Both the position numbers and the translations under genes were made by a program. A DNA stretch of 30,617 nucleotides from Anaerolineales bacterium (GTDB taxonomy: Bacteria; Chloroflexota; Anaerolineae; 4572-78; J111): NCBI GenBank assembly GCA_012032575.1, contig JAAUSP010000017.1, positions 1-30,617 on the forward strand, written 5' to 3'. Shown piece by piece: positions 22,410 through 30,101 of this stretch. The first letter of the stretch is position 1, and every line of letters starts with the position of its first letter. The notes under the pieces are model-generated. The model was given only the letters and a program-made list of their open reading frames with translations. It was not told the origin of the DNA and ran no database searches.

Positions 22410-22438
22410 TTGCCCTAACTTTTAATCCAGGCTACAAT
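22410..22438 (+). promoter_or_regulatory. Promoter for a leaderless transcript of the glycosyltransferase gene
   Basis: TTGCCC (22410-22415), 17-base spacer, TACAAT (22433-22438). The expected start point, 7 bases beyond the -10 box, coincides with the A of the ATG at 22445. No Shine-Dalgarno is present, which fits a leaderless mRNA. Confidence 0.6.
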
Positions 22439-22444
22439 GCCCAA

Positions 22445-24255
22445 ATGCGACTATTATTGTCTCCTCCATCCGCCCAGGCTCAACCCACTTCGACCAGCAG
22501 TGCTCAAGTTACTGCCGGGTTAGCACGACTGTTAGCCATTGGATTGGCGACCCAGTTGATTTATGTTATCTACATTATCGCCTTTCCCCTGGTCTCCAAC
22601 ACCTACAAAGGGGGTCCTGCTGCCGACCTGGAAATGCTGATGCGCGGCTATCGCTGGTTTGCTCCGATTTATACCGCCGGCATCTTCCTGTTGTATTTTC
22701 TTTTTTGGCAGGCGCTACGAACCGTATCGGTAATCAGTCGCCAGTTATCAGTCGCCAGTAGCCAGAGGTCAGATGGAGAACAGGCATCACGCATCACGCA
22801 TCACGCATCACATCTCACACCTCACACCCTCAAACTGCTTATCCTCGGCTTTGGTCTGATTTTTGGCTTTACATTAGTCTGGCTCTACCCCATTACTGCC
22901 AACGATTTGTTTCGTTATGTCCTGCGGGGCCGCGTCTGGGCCGTGTATGGCGAAAGCCCCATGCTCTCGCCGCCGAATAATTTCCCCAATGATCCCTACA
23001 TCGCCTTTGCCGGCGAATTTGGTCAGTGGGTGTCCGGTTACGGGCCGCTGTGGGAAATTATCGTGCAGGTTCCGCTGCGGCTGTTCGGCGCAACCGATAT
23101 GGTCCCCGGCAGTATCAGCCTCAAGCTGGTCGTCCTGCTTTTTTATTTGATGTGCGCCGCTCTGATCGGCTGGTTCGCCAAAGCGCGGGTTACTTCCTTT
23201 TTTAGCTTCGCCGCTTTGCCTTCCTCCGCTTTGGCCTCAGACTCAGCCTCAGCCTTAGCCTTACTTTTCTTCGCCTGGAACCCGCTCATTCTGATACAAG
23301 GCCCCGGCAACGGGCACAACGATATGGTCTTTATGGCTTTAATGGTCTTGGGATTGGTTTTGTGGCAGCGTAAATTGTGGTGGGCGGCCACCCTGGCGTT
23401 GACGCTGGCGACACTGGCCAAAATCACCGGATTGCTGCTGCTTCCGCTGTTTGCCATTGTTCTGCTCAAAAGTGAGACTTCCTGGCGGCAGCGCCTCTTC
23501 AAAGCTGTGGGGGCGGGGATCATTGTGTTGGTGACTGCCTTTATCGTCTATCGCGCACTTGGTCCGCTGGCTCCGGTTTCCAGGACGCCTGGAACGTGCT
23601 GACCGCCCGGATGGGCGTTGTGCTAAAAACCTCACCTCTCTTCATCAATGCCTGGGCCGCGCTATCAGACTGGCTGGGTTTTGTCCCGCTCAAGGCCGAC
23701 ACTCCCCCCGGCCTCGGTTCGATGCTAACCGCCCGGCGCGGTTTTGCCATCGCTTCCGGGCTGCGCATGGTCCTGCGCGAAATTCTGCCCCGCGAGGCCA
23801 GCGAACCGATTGCCCGCAACACCGCCAGCTACATTTTTATCATTTTCTACCTCTGGCTGCTGATCCAACTCTGGCGCAACAAACTCAGCCTGATTACCGC
23901 CGGCTTTTTGGCCTACTTTAGCCAGCTTATGCTGGGCGCAACTTTTCGTATCTGGTATCCCATGTGGCTCATTCCGCTGGCGGCGCTGCACCTGACTCCC
24001 TTCACGTTCTGGTCAACCTTCCTCTTCAGCCTCACCTCCGAACTCTCCATCATCAACTATTTTGTCGTCTGGCGCTGGTGGCTTAATAATTGGAGTTGGG
24101 GCAAAGAAGGTCCTCTGAGCAAATATTGGAACTACTGGACCATCATGCACCTGTTGACCATCCCCTGGCTCTTTGGCATCCCCCTATTCGGACCCATTTT
24201 ACTGCGCTGGCGGCAGCGCAGACAAGCACAGCCATCGCTTACGCAAACTCGTTAA
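22445..24255 (+). CDS. GT-C-type polytopic membrane glycosyltransferase, interrupted by one apparent 1-base deletion
   Basis: A roughly 603-residue membrane protein with about a dozen hydrophobic segments. The first extracytoplasmic loop region has YPITANDLFRYVLRGRVWAVYGESP, with an acidic residue after a membrane span as in GT-C enzymes that use polyprenyl-phosphate sugars. WNPLILIQGPGNGHNDMVFMALM is also typical of MptA/MptB-like mannosyltransferases and GT87 relatives. Donor and acceptor cannot be read from sequence. The first frame ends at 23602 with an out-of-place tail, and the second continues as NVLTARMGVVLKTSPLFINAW to 24255. One missing base near 23567-23574 explains this. A block of heptamer repeats (22735-22825) encodes residues about 97-128 in a loop between spans. 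The stop overlaps the convergent PHP gene by 17 bases. Confidence 0.8.
22735..22825. repeat. Thirteen in-phase heptamers inside the glycosyltransferase gene
   Basis: Starting at 22735 there are six CAGNNNN units (for example CAGTCGC, CAGTTAT), one intermediate unit, four exact GCATCAC units (22784-22811) and two related units (ATCTCAC, ACCTCAC). All share one 7-bp phase over 91 bases. They are translated in the open frame as a polar, His/Ser-rich loop (RITHHASHLTPHT). Confidence 0.85.
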
Positions 24256-25315
24256 AAAACTCGCCAAAGGTTCGATGTTCCGGGATGGGCCGGGGACCGA
24301 AAAAAATAGGATTGGTAATAGCCAATAGCTGCTTTTCTTCATCGCGCACCTCCAGCCGATACCAGGCGCTGCGTTCCGGCAAAACCTCATCCCCATAACA
24401 GAGGTCGGCTTGACCTGATTCCACCGCAACCTTTATCATCACCTCGTCATTTTTTAAGAGTTGGGCATAGGCCGGAGTTGGACTGTTGGTTACGTTACCA
24501 GTAAACATGAGCGGACCCTTTGCCTCTACCACCTCAGCCCCAATATCGTAAGTGATACCATCCATTTCCGCTTGAAACATTATTTGCGGTCCCATACTTA
24601 TGTAGACTCGCCGCTGTCGCAAAGCGGCCAAAATAGCTGCGCCGGATAACTCCTCGGCATAAATATAATTTCGGGGCCACCCCAGGCGCTCGGTGAGAAT
24701 GTGCTCACCGGGCCTGGGTTTTGAAACATGATGGTCGCTGCCGCCAATAGCCGTAATCCGGTAACCTTCATTGAGCCAGCGAGTCCACAGGGCGACTGCC
24801 CGTGGATTGGAACGCAGTGTGTCCGGCCAATCGGGTTTGTTCCAAACTTCCAGGCAGTGAACATATTGTAATTCGGTAGCGTAATCGCGCCAGTTAAACG
24901 GAGTCCGAAAAGGATGGTTGATGGAAGTGGTTAATCCCTGGGCCGCAATCCGGCGCATTAATTCAGTGGTGGTGTGATACTTGCCGGCGAGCCTGATGGT
25001 AAGGTAGCCAATGCAGACATTTTCCATCCAATCCAGCCACCCCTGAATCCCATAAACATTGAAATGTCCATTTTCCAGGGTAATTTCCATGCTAGGAATT
25101 ACCAGAATTTCGGGGGCGGTCTCAAATCTGTCCAAAACGTCAACCCGATTGTGGTCGGTAATCGCCAGAAAATCCAGGCCTTGAGCTTTGGCATCGGCCA
25201 CAAGCTGAAAGGGTGAGTCATATCCATCCGAGTGACTGCTGTGGGTATGCAACTCGCCGCAGTACCAGCCCGGCTGAGGGTTATAAACTGTTGATAACGA
25301 CAAGAGGTGAGCCAT
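24239..25315 (-). CDS. PHP-domain metallohydrolase (CehA/McbA-like)
   Basis: Polymerase-and-histidinol-phosphatase fold enzyme. Metal-binding motifs appear in order: GELHTHSSHSDG near residues 20-31 (HxH), FLAITDHN near 50-57, the IPSMEITLENGHFNVYG glutamate/histidine region near 74-90, INHPFR near 134-139 and GSDHH near 195-199. The C-terminal part is a beta-rich extension ending FGEFFNEFA. Such proteins hydrolyse phosphoesters or other esters; the substrate is unknown. Start ATG 25315 (358 residues) is backed by AAGGAAGGAACT just upstream. The frame stays open 5' of this with a hydrophobic stretch, so a membrane-anchored longer form from a GTG near 25450 cannot be excluded. It converges on the glycosyltransferase gene. 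Confidence 0.85.
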   Translation of the reverse strand: MAHLLSLSTVYNPQPGWYCGELHTHSSHSDGYDSPFQLVADAKAQGLDFLAITDHNRVDVLDRFETAPEILVIPSMEITLENGHFNVYGIQGWLDWMENVCIGYLTIRLAGKYHTTTELMRRIAAQGLTTSINHPFRTPFNWRDYATELQYVHCLEVWNKPDWPDTLRSNPRAVALWTRWLNEGYRITAIGGSDHHVSKPRPGEHILTERLGWPRNYIYAEELSGAAILAALRQRRVYISMGPQIMFQAEMDGITYDIGAEVVEAKGPLMFTGNVTNSPTPAYAQLLKNDEVMIKVAVESGQADLCYGDEVLPERSAWYRLEVRDEEKQLLAITNPIFFGPRPIPEHRTFGEFFNEFA

Positions 25316-25460
25316 AGTTCCTTCCTTATAACAACTCCCTACCCACATGGTTACAAATCCGCCCAGGGACCAAAGACGGATTACCAGCGCCAGGGTAAAG
25401 GTACCTGTCGCCACAATCCAGGACTTCAATGTCAGGTTAAATTTCACCCCCTGATCGAGT

Positions 25461-25489
25461 ATACTATAACCTGCCCCCCAAAACAACAA
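25461..25489 (-). promoter_or_regulatory. Candidate promoter for the PHP gene
   Basis: On the minus strand TTGTTG (25489-25484), 17-base spacer, TAGTAT (25466-25461); an overlapping TATACT (25464-25459) is an alternative -10 box. A transcript would have a leader of about 140 bases before ATG 25315. Confidence 0.45.
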
Positions 25490-25548
25490 GCGAATTTATC
25501 AAAATGTACCCCGACTGATTGGGTCCAAAAATCACCCAAAAGTGGGGG

Positions 25549-25577
25549 TTGACTCCGCACTTAATCTATGATATGAT
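25549..25577 (+). promoter_or_regulatory. Strong promoter for the small membrane protein gene
   Basis: TTGACT (25549-25554), 17-base spacer, TATGAT (25572-25577). The start would be near 25584, giving a 20-base leader with AAGGG before the ATG at 25604. Confidence 0.8.
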
Positions 25578-25603
25578 GCTCTCAATCTTTTAAGGGTAGA
25601 TCA

Positions 25604-25786
25604 ATGCCAAGACATTACCGCCACCTGATCAAAAATCAACCCCAAGTTAAAGTTGTTGCTCACACTCAAGACAACTCCAAAGATACTGTTTGGTTTGTAA
25701 CGCTCGCGGCTGCTTCCGCGGGCGCTTTTTATTTTTTTGGCTATTACTTTGGGTACGATCTGTGGCGCGTGCTGACCGGAGGCTGA
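25604..25786 (+). CDS. Small single-span membrane protein, 60 residues
   Basis: The protein begins with a basic, polar part (MPRHYRHLIKNQPQVKVVAH, residues 1-20), then a linker and one hydrophobic span (about residues 30-50: VWFVTLAAASAGAFYFFGYYFGY), and ends LWRVLTGG. The basic N-terminus suggests it stays in the cytoplasm with the C-terminus outside. It has its own good promoter 27 bases upstream and a strong terminator 26 bases downstream, so it is a dedicated single-gene unit. I recognise no family. Its boundaries, promoter, ribosome binding site and terminator together make it a real gene despite its size. Confidence 0.75.
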   Translation: MPRHYRHLIKNQPQVKVVAHTQDNSKDTVWFVTLAAASAGAFYFFGYYFGYDLWRVLTGG

Positions 25787-25811
25787 CGTAACGTAACTCT
25801 ACGGAACTAAC

Positions 25812-25845
25812 AGGGCGCGACCACTTACCGGTCGCGCCCTTTTTG
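25812..25845 (+). terminator. Intrinsic terminator after the small membrane protein gene
   Basis: An 11-bp perfect GC-rich stem AGGGCGCGACC/GGTCGCGCCCT (25812-25822, 25830-25840), 7-base loop, then TTTTT and a further T-rich stretch. Confidence 0.92.
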
Positions 25846-25853
25846 TTTTGTCC

Positions 25854-25917
25854 GACCGGAGACCATTGACCGGGGACCGGAGCAAAGAGTAATCTGGCCG
25901 GTCTTCAGTCCCCGGTC
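25854..25917. repeat. Inverted heptamer arrays of GACCGGA type before aroF
   Basis: Four forward units (GACCGGA, GACCATT, GACCGGG, GACCGGA; 25854-25881), a 15-base centre, then three complementary units (GCCGGTC, TTCAGTC, CCCGGTC; 25897-25917). The arms can pair. The block lies between the terminator at 25812 and the aroF -10-like TATAAT at 25938-25943. Confidence 0.75.
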
Positions 25918-25960
25918 TAACTAAAAACCCAACTATCTATAATGCTATTGAGGAGGAACT

Positions 25961-26974
25961 ATGATTATCATTATGAAAGCCCAAGCATCAAATCAGGACA
26001 TCGAGGCCGTCTTAACCCGCCTGGAAACGGGCGGCTGGAGAACTCACGTTTCCAGAGGTGAAGAACGGACCATCATCGGCGTTATTGGCGATGAGCGCCG
26101 GCTGGATCAGGGCGCGATGACCCGCATGGACGGCGTAGACCGGGTGGTGCCGGTGCTGCGTCCTTTCAAGCTGGCCAGCCGCGATTTCCAGCCGGACGAC
26201 TCCAAGATTGCGATCAACGGCCACGTGTTCGGCGGCAATAAGGTGATTGTAATGGCCGGTCCCTGTTCCGTCGAAAGCCTGGAGCAGATGCGCGAAACCG
26301 CCGTAGCTGTGCGTGAAGCGGGAGCGCACCTGCTGCGCGGCGGCGCGTTCAAGCCGCGCACATCGCCCTACAGTTTTCAGGGCATGGGCGAAGCGGGTCT
26401 TAAAATTATGGCCCAGGTCCGCGAGGAAACCGGCCTGCACATTGTCACCGAGGTGATGGCCCCGGACCAGGTGGAACTGGTCAGCAAATACGCCGATATC
26501 CTGCAAATCGGTACGCGCAATATGCAAAATTATGCCCTGCTCAACGCGGTCGGCCAAACTAATATGCCCGTTTTGCTAAAACGTGGTATGATGAGTACCA
26601 TCGAAGAGCTGCTGATGAGCGCTGAGTACATTATGTCCAACGGCAACCACAAGGTAATTTTGTGCGAGCGCGGCATCCGCACCTTTGAAAAGTACACCCG
26701 CAACACCCTCGACATTAACGCCGTACCCGTGCTCAAAGAATTGACCCATCTGCCGGTTGTGGTTGACCCCAGTCACGCCACCGGCAAATGGACCCTGGTC
26801 AAAGCTGCCAGCAAAGCCGCCGTCGCCGCCGGAGCCGACGGCCTGATTATCGAAGTCCACCCCAACCCGGCCGAAGCCAGCAGCGACGGCGAACAATCGC
26901 TCAAGCCGCAGCGTTTTGCCGAACTCATGGTTGAGGTGCGGCGAGTGGCGGAAGCGGTGGGCAGAACAGTTTAA
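25961..26974 (+). CDS. aroF: 3-deoxy-D-arabino-heptulosonate-7-phosphate synthase (type I beta, ferredoxin-like N-terminus)
   Basis: First step of the shikimate pathway: condenses phosphoenolpyruvate and erythrose 4-phosphate. Residues 1-70 form the small regulatory ferredoxin-like domain ([17 protein letters not shown]) seen in Thermotoga-type enzymes, where tyrosine feedback acts. The barrel follows: [13 protein letters not shown] near 97-109, [21 protein letters not shown] near 126-146, [24 protein letters not shown], and [12 protein letters not shown] near 266-277. 337 residues is normal. GAGGAGG precedes ATG 25961. A TATAAT at 25938-25943 suggests a promoter, though no good -35 is seen. 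tyrA follows. Confidence 0.96.
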   Translation: MIIIMKAQASNQDIEAVLTRLETGGWRTHVSRGEERTIIGVIGDERRLDQGAMTRMDGVDRVVPVLRPFKLASRDFQPDDSKIAINGHVFGGNKVIVMAGPCSVESLEQMRETAVAVREAGAHLLRGGAFKPRTSPYSFQGMGEAGLKIMAQVREETGLHIVTEVMAPDQVELVSKYADILQIGTRNMQNYALLNAVGQTNMPVLLKRGMMSTIEELLMSAEYIMSNGNHKVILCERGIRTFEKYTRNTLDINAVPVLKELTHLPVVVDPSHATGKWTLVKAASKAAVAAGADGLIIEVHPNPAEASSDGEQSLKPQRFAELMVEVRRVAEAVGRTV

Positions 26975-26976
26975 CC

Positions 26977-27008
26977 GTTGGAAGGTTGGAAGGTTGGAAG
27001 GTTGGAAG
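26977..27008. repeat. Octamer array, four units of GTTGGAAG
   Basis: Four exact 8-bp units start 3 bases after the aroF stop. It is the only array here with a clean period of 8. Two related ATTGGAAG units occur upstream of the glycosylase at 1125-1140. Confidence 0.85.
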
Positions 27009-27061
27009 GTTTTTCAGCCTTTCATATCTTCTAATCCTCCAATTTCCTTTATTGGAGGTTC

Positions 27062-27988
27062 ATCTTCGACCCTGAATTTAGCCTAAAAGAGGCGCATATT
27101 GTTATCGTTGGCCTGGGGCTGATGGGCGGATCGCTGGCATTGGCCTTAAAGCAGCGAAATATTTGCCGACAGGTCATCGCGCTGGTACGGCGAACCGAAG
27201 CTGTCCGGCAGGCTAAAACACTAGGAGCCGTTGACTTCGCCACCACCGATCCCGGCCAGGTTTTGCCCGCAGCCGATTTGGTGATTTTTACCACGCCTGT
27301 GCGAGCGATCATCCACCAGTTGGGCGAATTGTCCTCCTTTTATAAACCCGGCGCGGTCATCACCGATATGGGCAGCACCAAGCAGGAAATCATCGGGGCA
27401 ATGGCGAACTTGCCGGCAGGCGTTCATCCGGTTGGTTCGCACCCGATGTGCGGCAAGGAGCAGGCCGGACTCGATGCCGCCGATGCGGCGCTGTATCAAA
27501 ACGCGCCCTGGATTGTGACCCCGCTGGAACGAACACCTCCCGCCGCCACCGACCTGATTTTCGAGCTGGCCGAATCGGTGGGAGCCAAACCCAGGCTGCT
27601 GGCGGCCGAGCGCCACGATAAACTGGTGGCCGCCATCAGCCACCTGCCCCATGCTATGGCGACGGCGCTGGTGTTGGCCGCCCAACAGGTCGCCGAGACC
27701 GACCCGGCGGTGTGGGAAGTCGCCGCCTCCGGTTTCCGCGATACTTCCCGCGTCGCCGCCTCGGACGTGACGATGATGCTGGATATTCTGCTGACCAATC
27801 GCGCCGCCGTCGGCGAGATGCTGGCTCTGGCCCAGAGTCAACTGGTGCAGTTGGCCGAAGCTGTGGCGGCTGAGGATGAGGCTAAGCTACGCGCATTGCT
27901 GGAACGGGCGTCACAGCAGCGGAAAGCGTTGTATAGGGGCAACACAGTGATTAAGTCTCAGGTCACAGGTAGAAAAGGGAATCCGTGA
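27062..27988 (+). CDS. tyrA: Prephenate dehydrogenase
   Basis: NAD(P)-dependent oxidative decarboxylation of prephenate (or arogenate) toward tyrosine. The Rossmann motif IVIVGLGLMGGSLALAL opens the domain. ITDMGSTKQ, HPVGSHPMCGKEQAGLDAAD and the helical C-terminal dimerisation domain (RHDKLVAAISHLPHAMATALV, then FRDTSRVAASDVTMMLDILLTNR) follow. The first ATG in frame (27122) falls inside the nucleotide-binding motif, so it cannot be the true start. Upstream the frame is open but has no ATG, GTG or TTG. I propose ATC 27062 (protein FDPEFSLKEAHIVIVGLG...), or else a base error there. GGAGG lies at 27054-27058. Confidence 0.9.
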   Translation: MFDPEFSLKEAHIVIVGLGLMGGSLALALKQRNICRQVIALVRRTEAVRQAKTLGAVDFATTDPGQVLPAADLVIFTTPVRAIIHQLGELSSFYKPGAVITDMGSTKQEIIGAMANLPAGVHPVGSHPMCGKEQAGLDAADAALYQNAPWIVTPLERTPPAATDLIFELAESVGAKPRLLAAERHDKLVAAISHLPHAMATALVLAAQQVAETDPAVWEVAASGFRDTSRVAASDVTMMLDILLTNRAAVGEMLALAQSQLVQLAEAVAAEDEAKLRALLERASQQRKALYRGNTVIKSQVTGRKGNP

Positions 27989-28053
27989 GTCACACAAGGA
28001 AAATAAAGGCTCATCATATTTTAAGATTACAAAATGGTTGATTGGAAGAAGAT

Positions 28054-29121
28054 ATGAAAGTTCAATCCGTCAGACTAAAGTACTTTAAAAGATTTCGGAA
28101 TCCTCCTGTATTTGACTTCACAGATCCAGAAACCGGACTGGCGCGAGATCTTATTATTCTAATAGGAATGAATGGCGCGGGTAAAACAAGCCTCTTGCAA
28201 GCAATTGCCGCAACTCTGGGAGTAGCCACAAATCGATTGAATAATCTCTCAGATTTGGAATGGGCTGGCTTCAACTATGAGCTAGTGGGAAATAATTGGG
28301 GCCAATTTGAACCAGAGGTTAATTTACAAATACAGTTTTCTGCGTCTGAACTCAAAGCAACTCGAGAATTTCATCAAAAATTGCACCACCTGGGACGCAA
28401 TTTGCCGGTTCCTCCCGGTGAAAGCGAGGTAGTATCTCTTAGATGGCATGGCGGGCGGGTTCAAGCAAACACCACACGTGCTGAATATCTGCAATTTAAA
28501 GGACGTGATTACGCCAAACAACTCCTACGTTCTGAGGGATTTCAGGTATTTGAACGTGTTGGCACAATCCTTTGGTACACAGAACAAAGAACCTCAACTA
28601 GCTTAACCCCTGAAAATCAAGATGCACAACTTGAAATCACCGAAGATATTTTACGTGATCGTTTTTCAAAATGGCGACAGTTTCATCTAGATTATGAACA
28701 TGGACGAATTCAACAATTACGCCCAGGTCAAAAGGATTTATACGCTGAAATTGAACGAGCTTATACTACAGTTTTTCCAGGCCACCACTTTGAAGGTCCC
28801 GTTCTGAGAGAAACAATAGATGATATTCTCAAAGAACCCTGGTTCTATCTCTATGACGGCAAACACCAATATGAAATTTCTGAAATGTCTGGCGGTGAGC
28901 GTGCTATCTTTCCAATATTAATGGACTTTGCCAGTTGGAACATTCATAATTCGGTTATTTTGATAGATGAAATTGAGTTACACTTACATCCGCCTATTCA
29001 GCAGGCCTTACTTAGAGCTTTGCCCAAGTTAGGTAAAAACAATCAATTTATTATTACCACCCATTCCGATTATGTTGAGCAGCTTGTACCCGAAGCGCAT
29101 ATCATTCGTTTGGAGGCATAA
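28054..29121 (+). CDS. ABC-type AAA ATPase, AriA-like (PARIS-type defence candidate)
   Basis: A 355-residue ATPase of the AAA_15/AAA_21 kind. It opens VQSVRLKYFKRFRN, then Walker A GMNGAGKT (38-45), a signature-like SGGER (279-283), Walker B VILIDEIE with Asp305-Glu306, and an H-loop THS with His337. The central region is helical and charged, as in SMC/Rad50-like sensors. The next gene, two bases on, encodes a DUF4435-like protein. That pairing matches AriA-AriB of the PARIS system, in which the ATPase senses a phage anti-restriction protein and releases the nuclease. OLD/Gabija-type pairing is an alternative. ATG 28054 is preferred over TTG 28042 because GGAAG lies just before it. Base composition is visibly AT-richer than neighbouring aro genes. 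Confidence 0.8.
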   Translation: MKVQSVRLKYFKRFRNPPVFDFTDPETGLARDLIILIGMNGAGKTSLLQAIAATLGVATNRLNNLSDLEWAGFNYELVGNNWGQFEPEVNLQIQFSASELKATREFHQKLHHLGRNLPVPPGESEVVSLRWHGGRVQANTTRAEYLQFKGRDYAKQLLRSEGFQVFERVGTILWYTEQRTSTSLTPENQDAQLEITEDILRDRFSKWRQFHLDYEHGRIQQLRPGQKDLYAEIERAYTTVFPGHHFEGPVLRETIDDILKEPWFYLYDGKHQYEISEMSGGERAIFPILMDFASWNIHNSVILIDEIELHLHPPIQQALLRALPKLGKNNQFIITTHSDYVEQLVPEAHIIRLEA

Positions 29122-29123
29122 TA

Positions 29124-29999
29124 GTGAGTGTTGTTGGTGATAGAAAAGTGGTTTTTTGTGAGGGAAGACAATCCAGTTTAGACTATCGTCTACTTGATGT
29201 AATCGTCAATAATTTACCAGAGTCTCCTACTATCGTTCCCGCAAGGAGCAAGTTTACCTTTTCGGTTTTTGCCCAAGGATATTTTTTCCCTGATGAGGCA
29301 ACAAATCAACGATATATCATTTTCCGTGACAGAGACTTCGATACCAGACCAACTCCTGATATCAAATTACTCCATTTAGAAACTAGATTGGGTGGGAAAA
29401 ATGTAATTCTAACTCACCGCACTTGTGTTGAAAATTATCTTATTGAGGCTGACTTGATCCATGCCTATTGGGTTGCAAAATATAAAGAAAAACAAGAAAA
29501 TCGGATGTCGAGGTGGGGACACGCTGATTCTCCCGGTATAGCAATTATTTCAACTTGGATTGAAAATGGCGCAAAATACATCCAAGATTACCAAGCTGTA
29601 CGATGGGCTCTTGCTGACCTGATACCTGGGGAATATGCTCACCTTAAAACTACCTGGACAGGTGAAAGTGGTAGACTTCCCGCTTCATTGGATCTAAATG
29701 ATTGTCAATCTGAAGCGCTCCAATTAATTGCTCAGTTCAAACAAAATGTAAGTCTAGTTACGCCAGAAAATTTCAAATTAAACCTTAATAAATATCGAAT
29801 TCAATTTTCTCAAACAGATTTTTGGCAACAAAGACAATATCTCATTTGGTTTCACGGTAAAGACCTGCAAAAAGCCATGCAAAGATTAGAACCCCATTAT
29901 ATTTCTCTGGAAACATTCTTTGAGTCAATAATTCCTCAGTTGGATATTACTCGTTATCCCGATCTGGTTGAGTTGCGAAAAAAAATTCAGCAATTGTAG
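29124..29999 (+). CDS. DUF4435/TOPRIM-like protein, AriB-like (putative effector nuclease)
   Basis: A 291-residue protein starting GTG 29124 with GGAGG about 7 bases upstream, inside the end of the ATPase gene. It starts VVFCEGRQSSLDYRLL, with Glu13-Gly14 as in the first TOPRIM acidic motif. IIFRDRDFDTRP carries an Asp69-Arg-Asp71-Phe-Asp73 cluster, and THRTCVENYLIEADLIHAYW contains Glu103-Asn104-Tyr105, the ENYL hallmark of DUF4435. The C-terminal half is helical with many Gln, Asn and aromatic residues (WFHGKDLQKAMQ, LETFFESIIPQL). In PARIS the equivalent AriB is a toxic nuclease held inactive by AriA. Function here is inferred from motifs and gene pairing only. Confidence 0.75.
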   Translation: MSVVGDRKVVFCEGRQSSLDYRLLDVIVNNLPESPTIVPARSKFTFSVFAQGYFFPDEATNQRYIIFRDRDFDTRPTPDIKLLHLETRLGGKNVILTHRTCVENYLIEADLIHAYWVAKYKEKQENRMSRWGHADSPGIAIISTWIENGAKYIQDYQAVRWALADLIPGEYAHLKTTWTGESGRLPASLDLNDCQSEALQLIAQFKQNVSLVTPENFKLNLNKYRIQFSQTDFWQQRQYLIWFHGKDLQKAMQRLEPHYISLETFFESIIPQLDITRYPDLVELRKKIQQL

Positions 30000-30101
30000 A
30001 GATGTTCTCCATTGGTCTAGTACTTGGAGCGTGATATCTTCAAGTTTTACGCAACAAGTAACACGTTCAGTTGATTTCACTTTTGAGTTGACTCAGCTCT
30101 T

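Noticed and set aside
25316..25489. N-terminal extension of the PHP protein with a membrane segment
   Set aside because: The ATG at 25315 has a much better ribosome binding site, and the far upstream start lies inside the proposed promoter. Kept only as an alternative.
27989..30101. Transposon or integrase boundaries of the defence cassette
   Set aside because: I searched the flanks for direct or inverted repeats and recombinase genes and found only a short chance match (GTTGATT).
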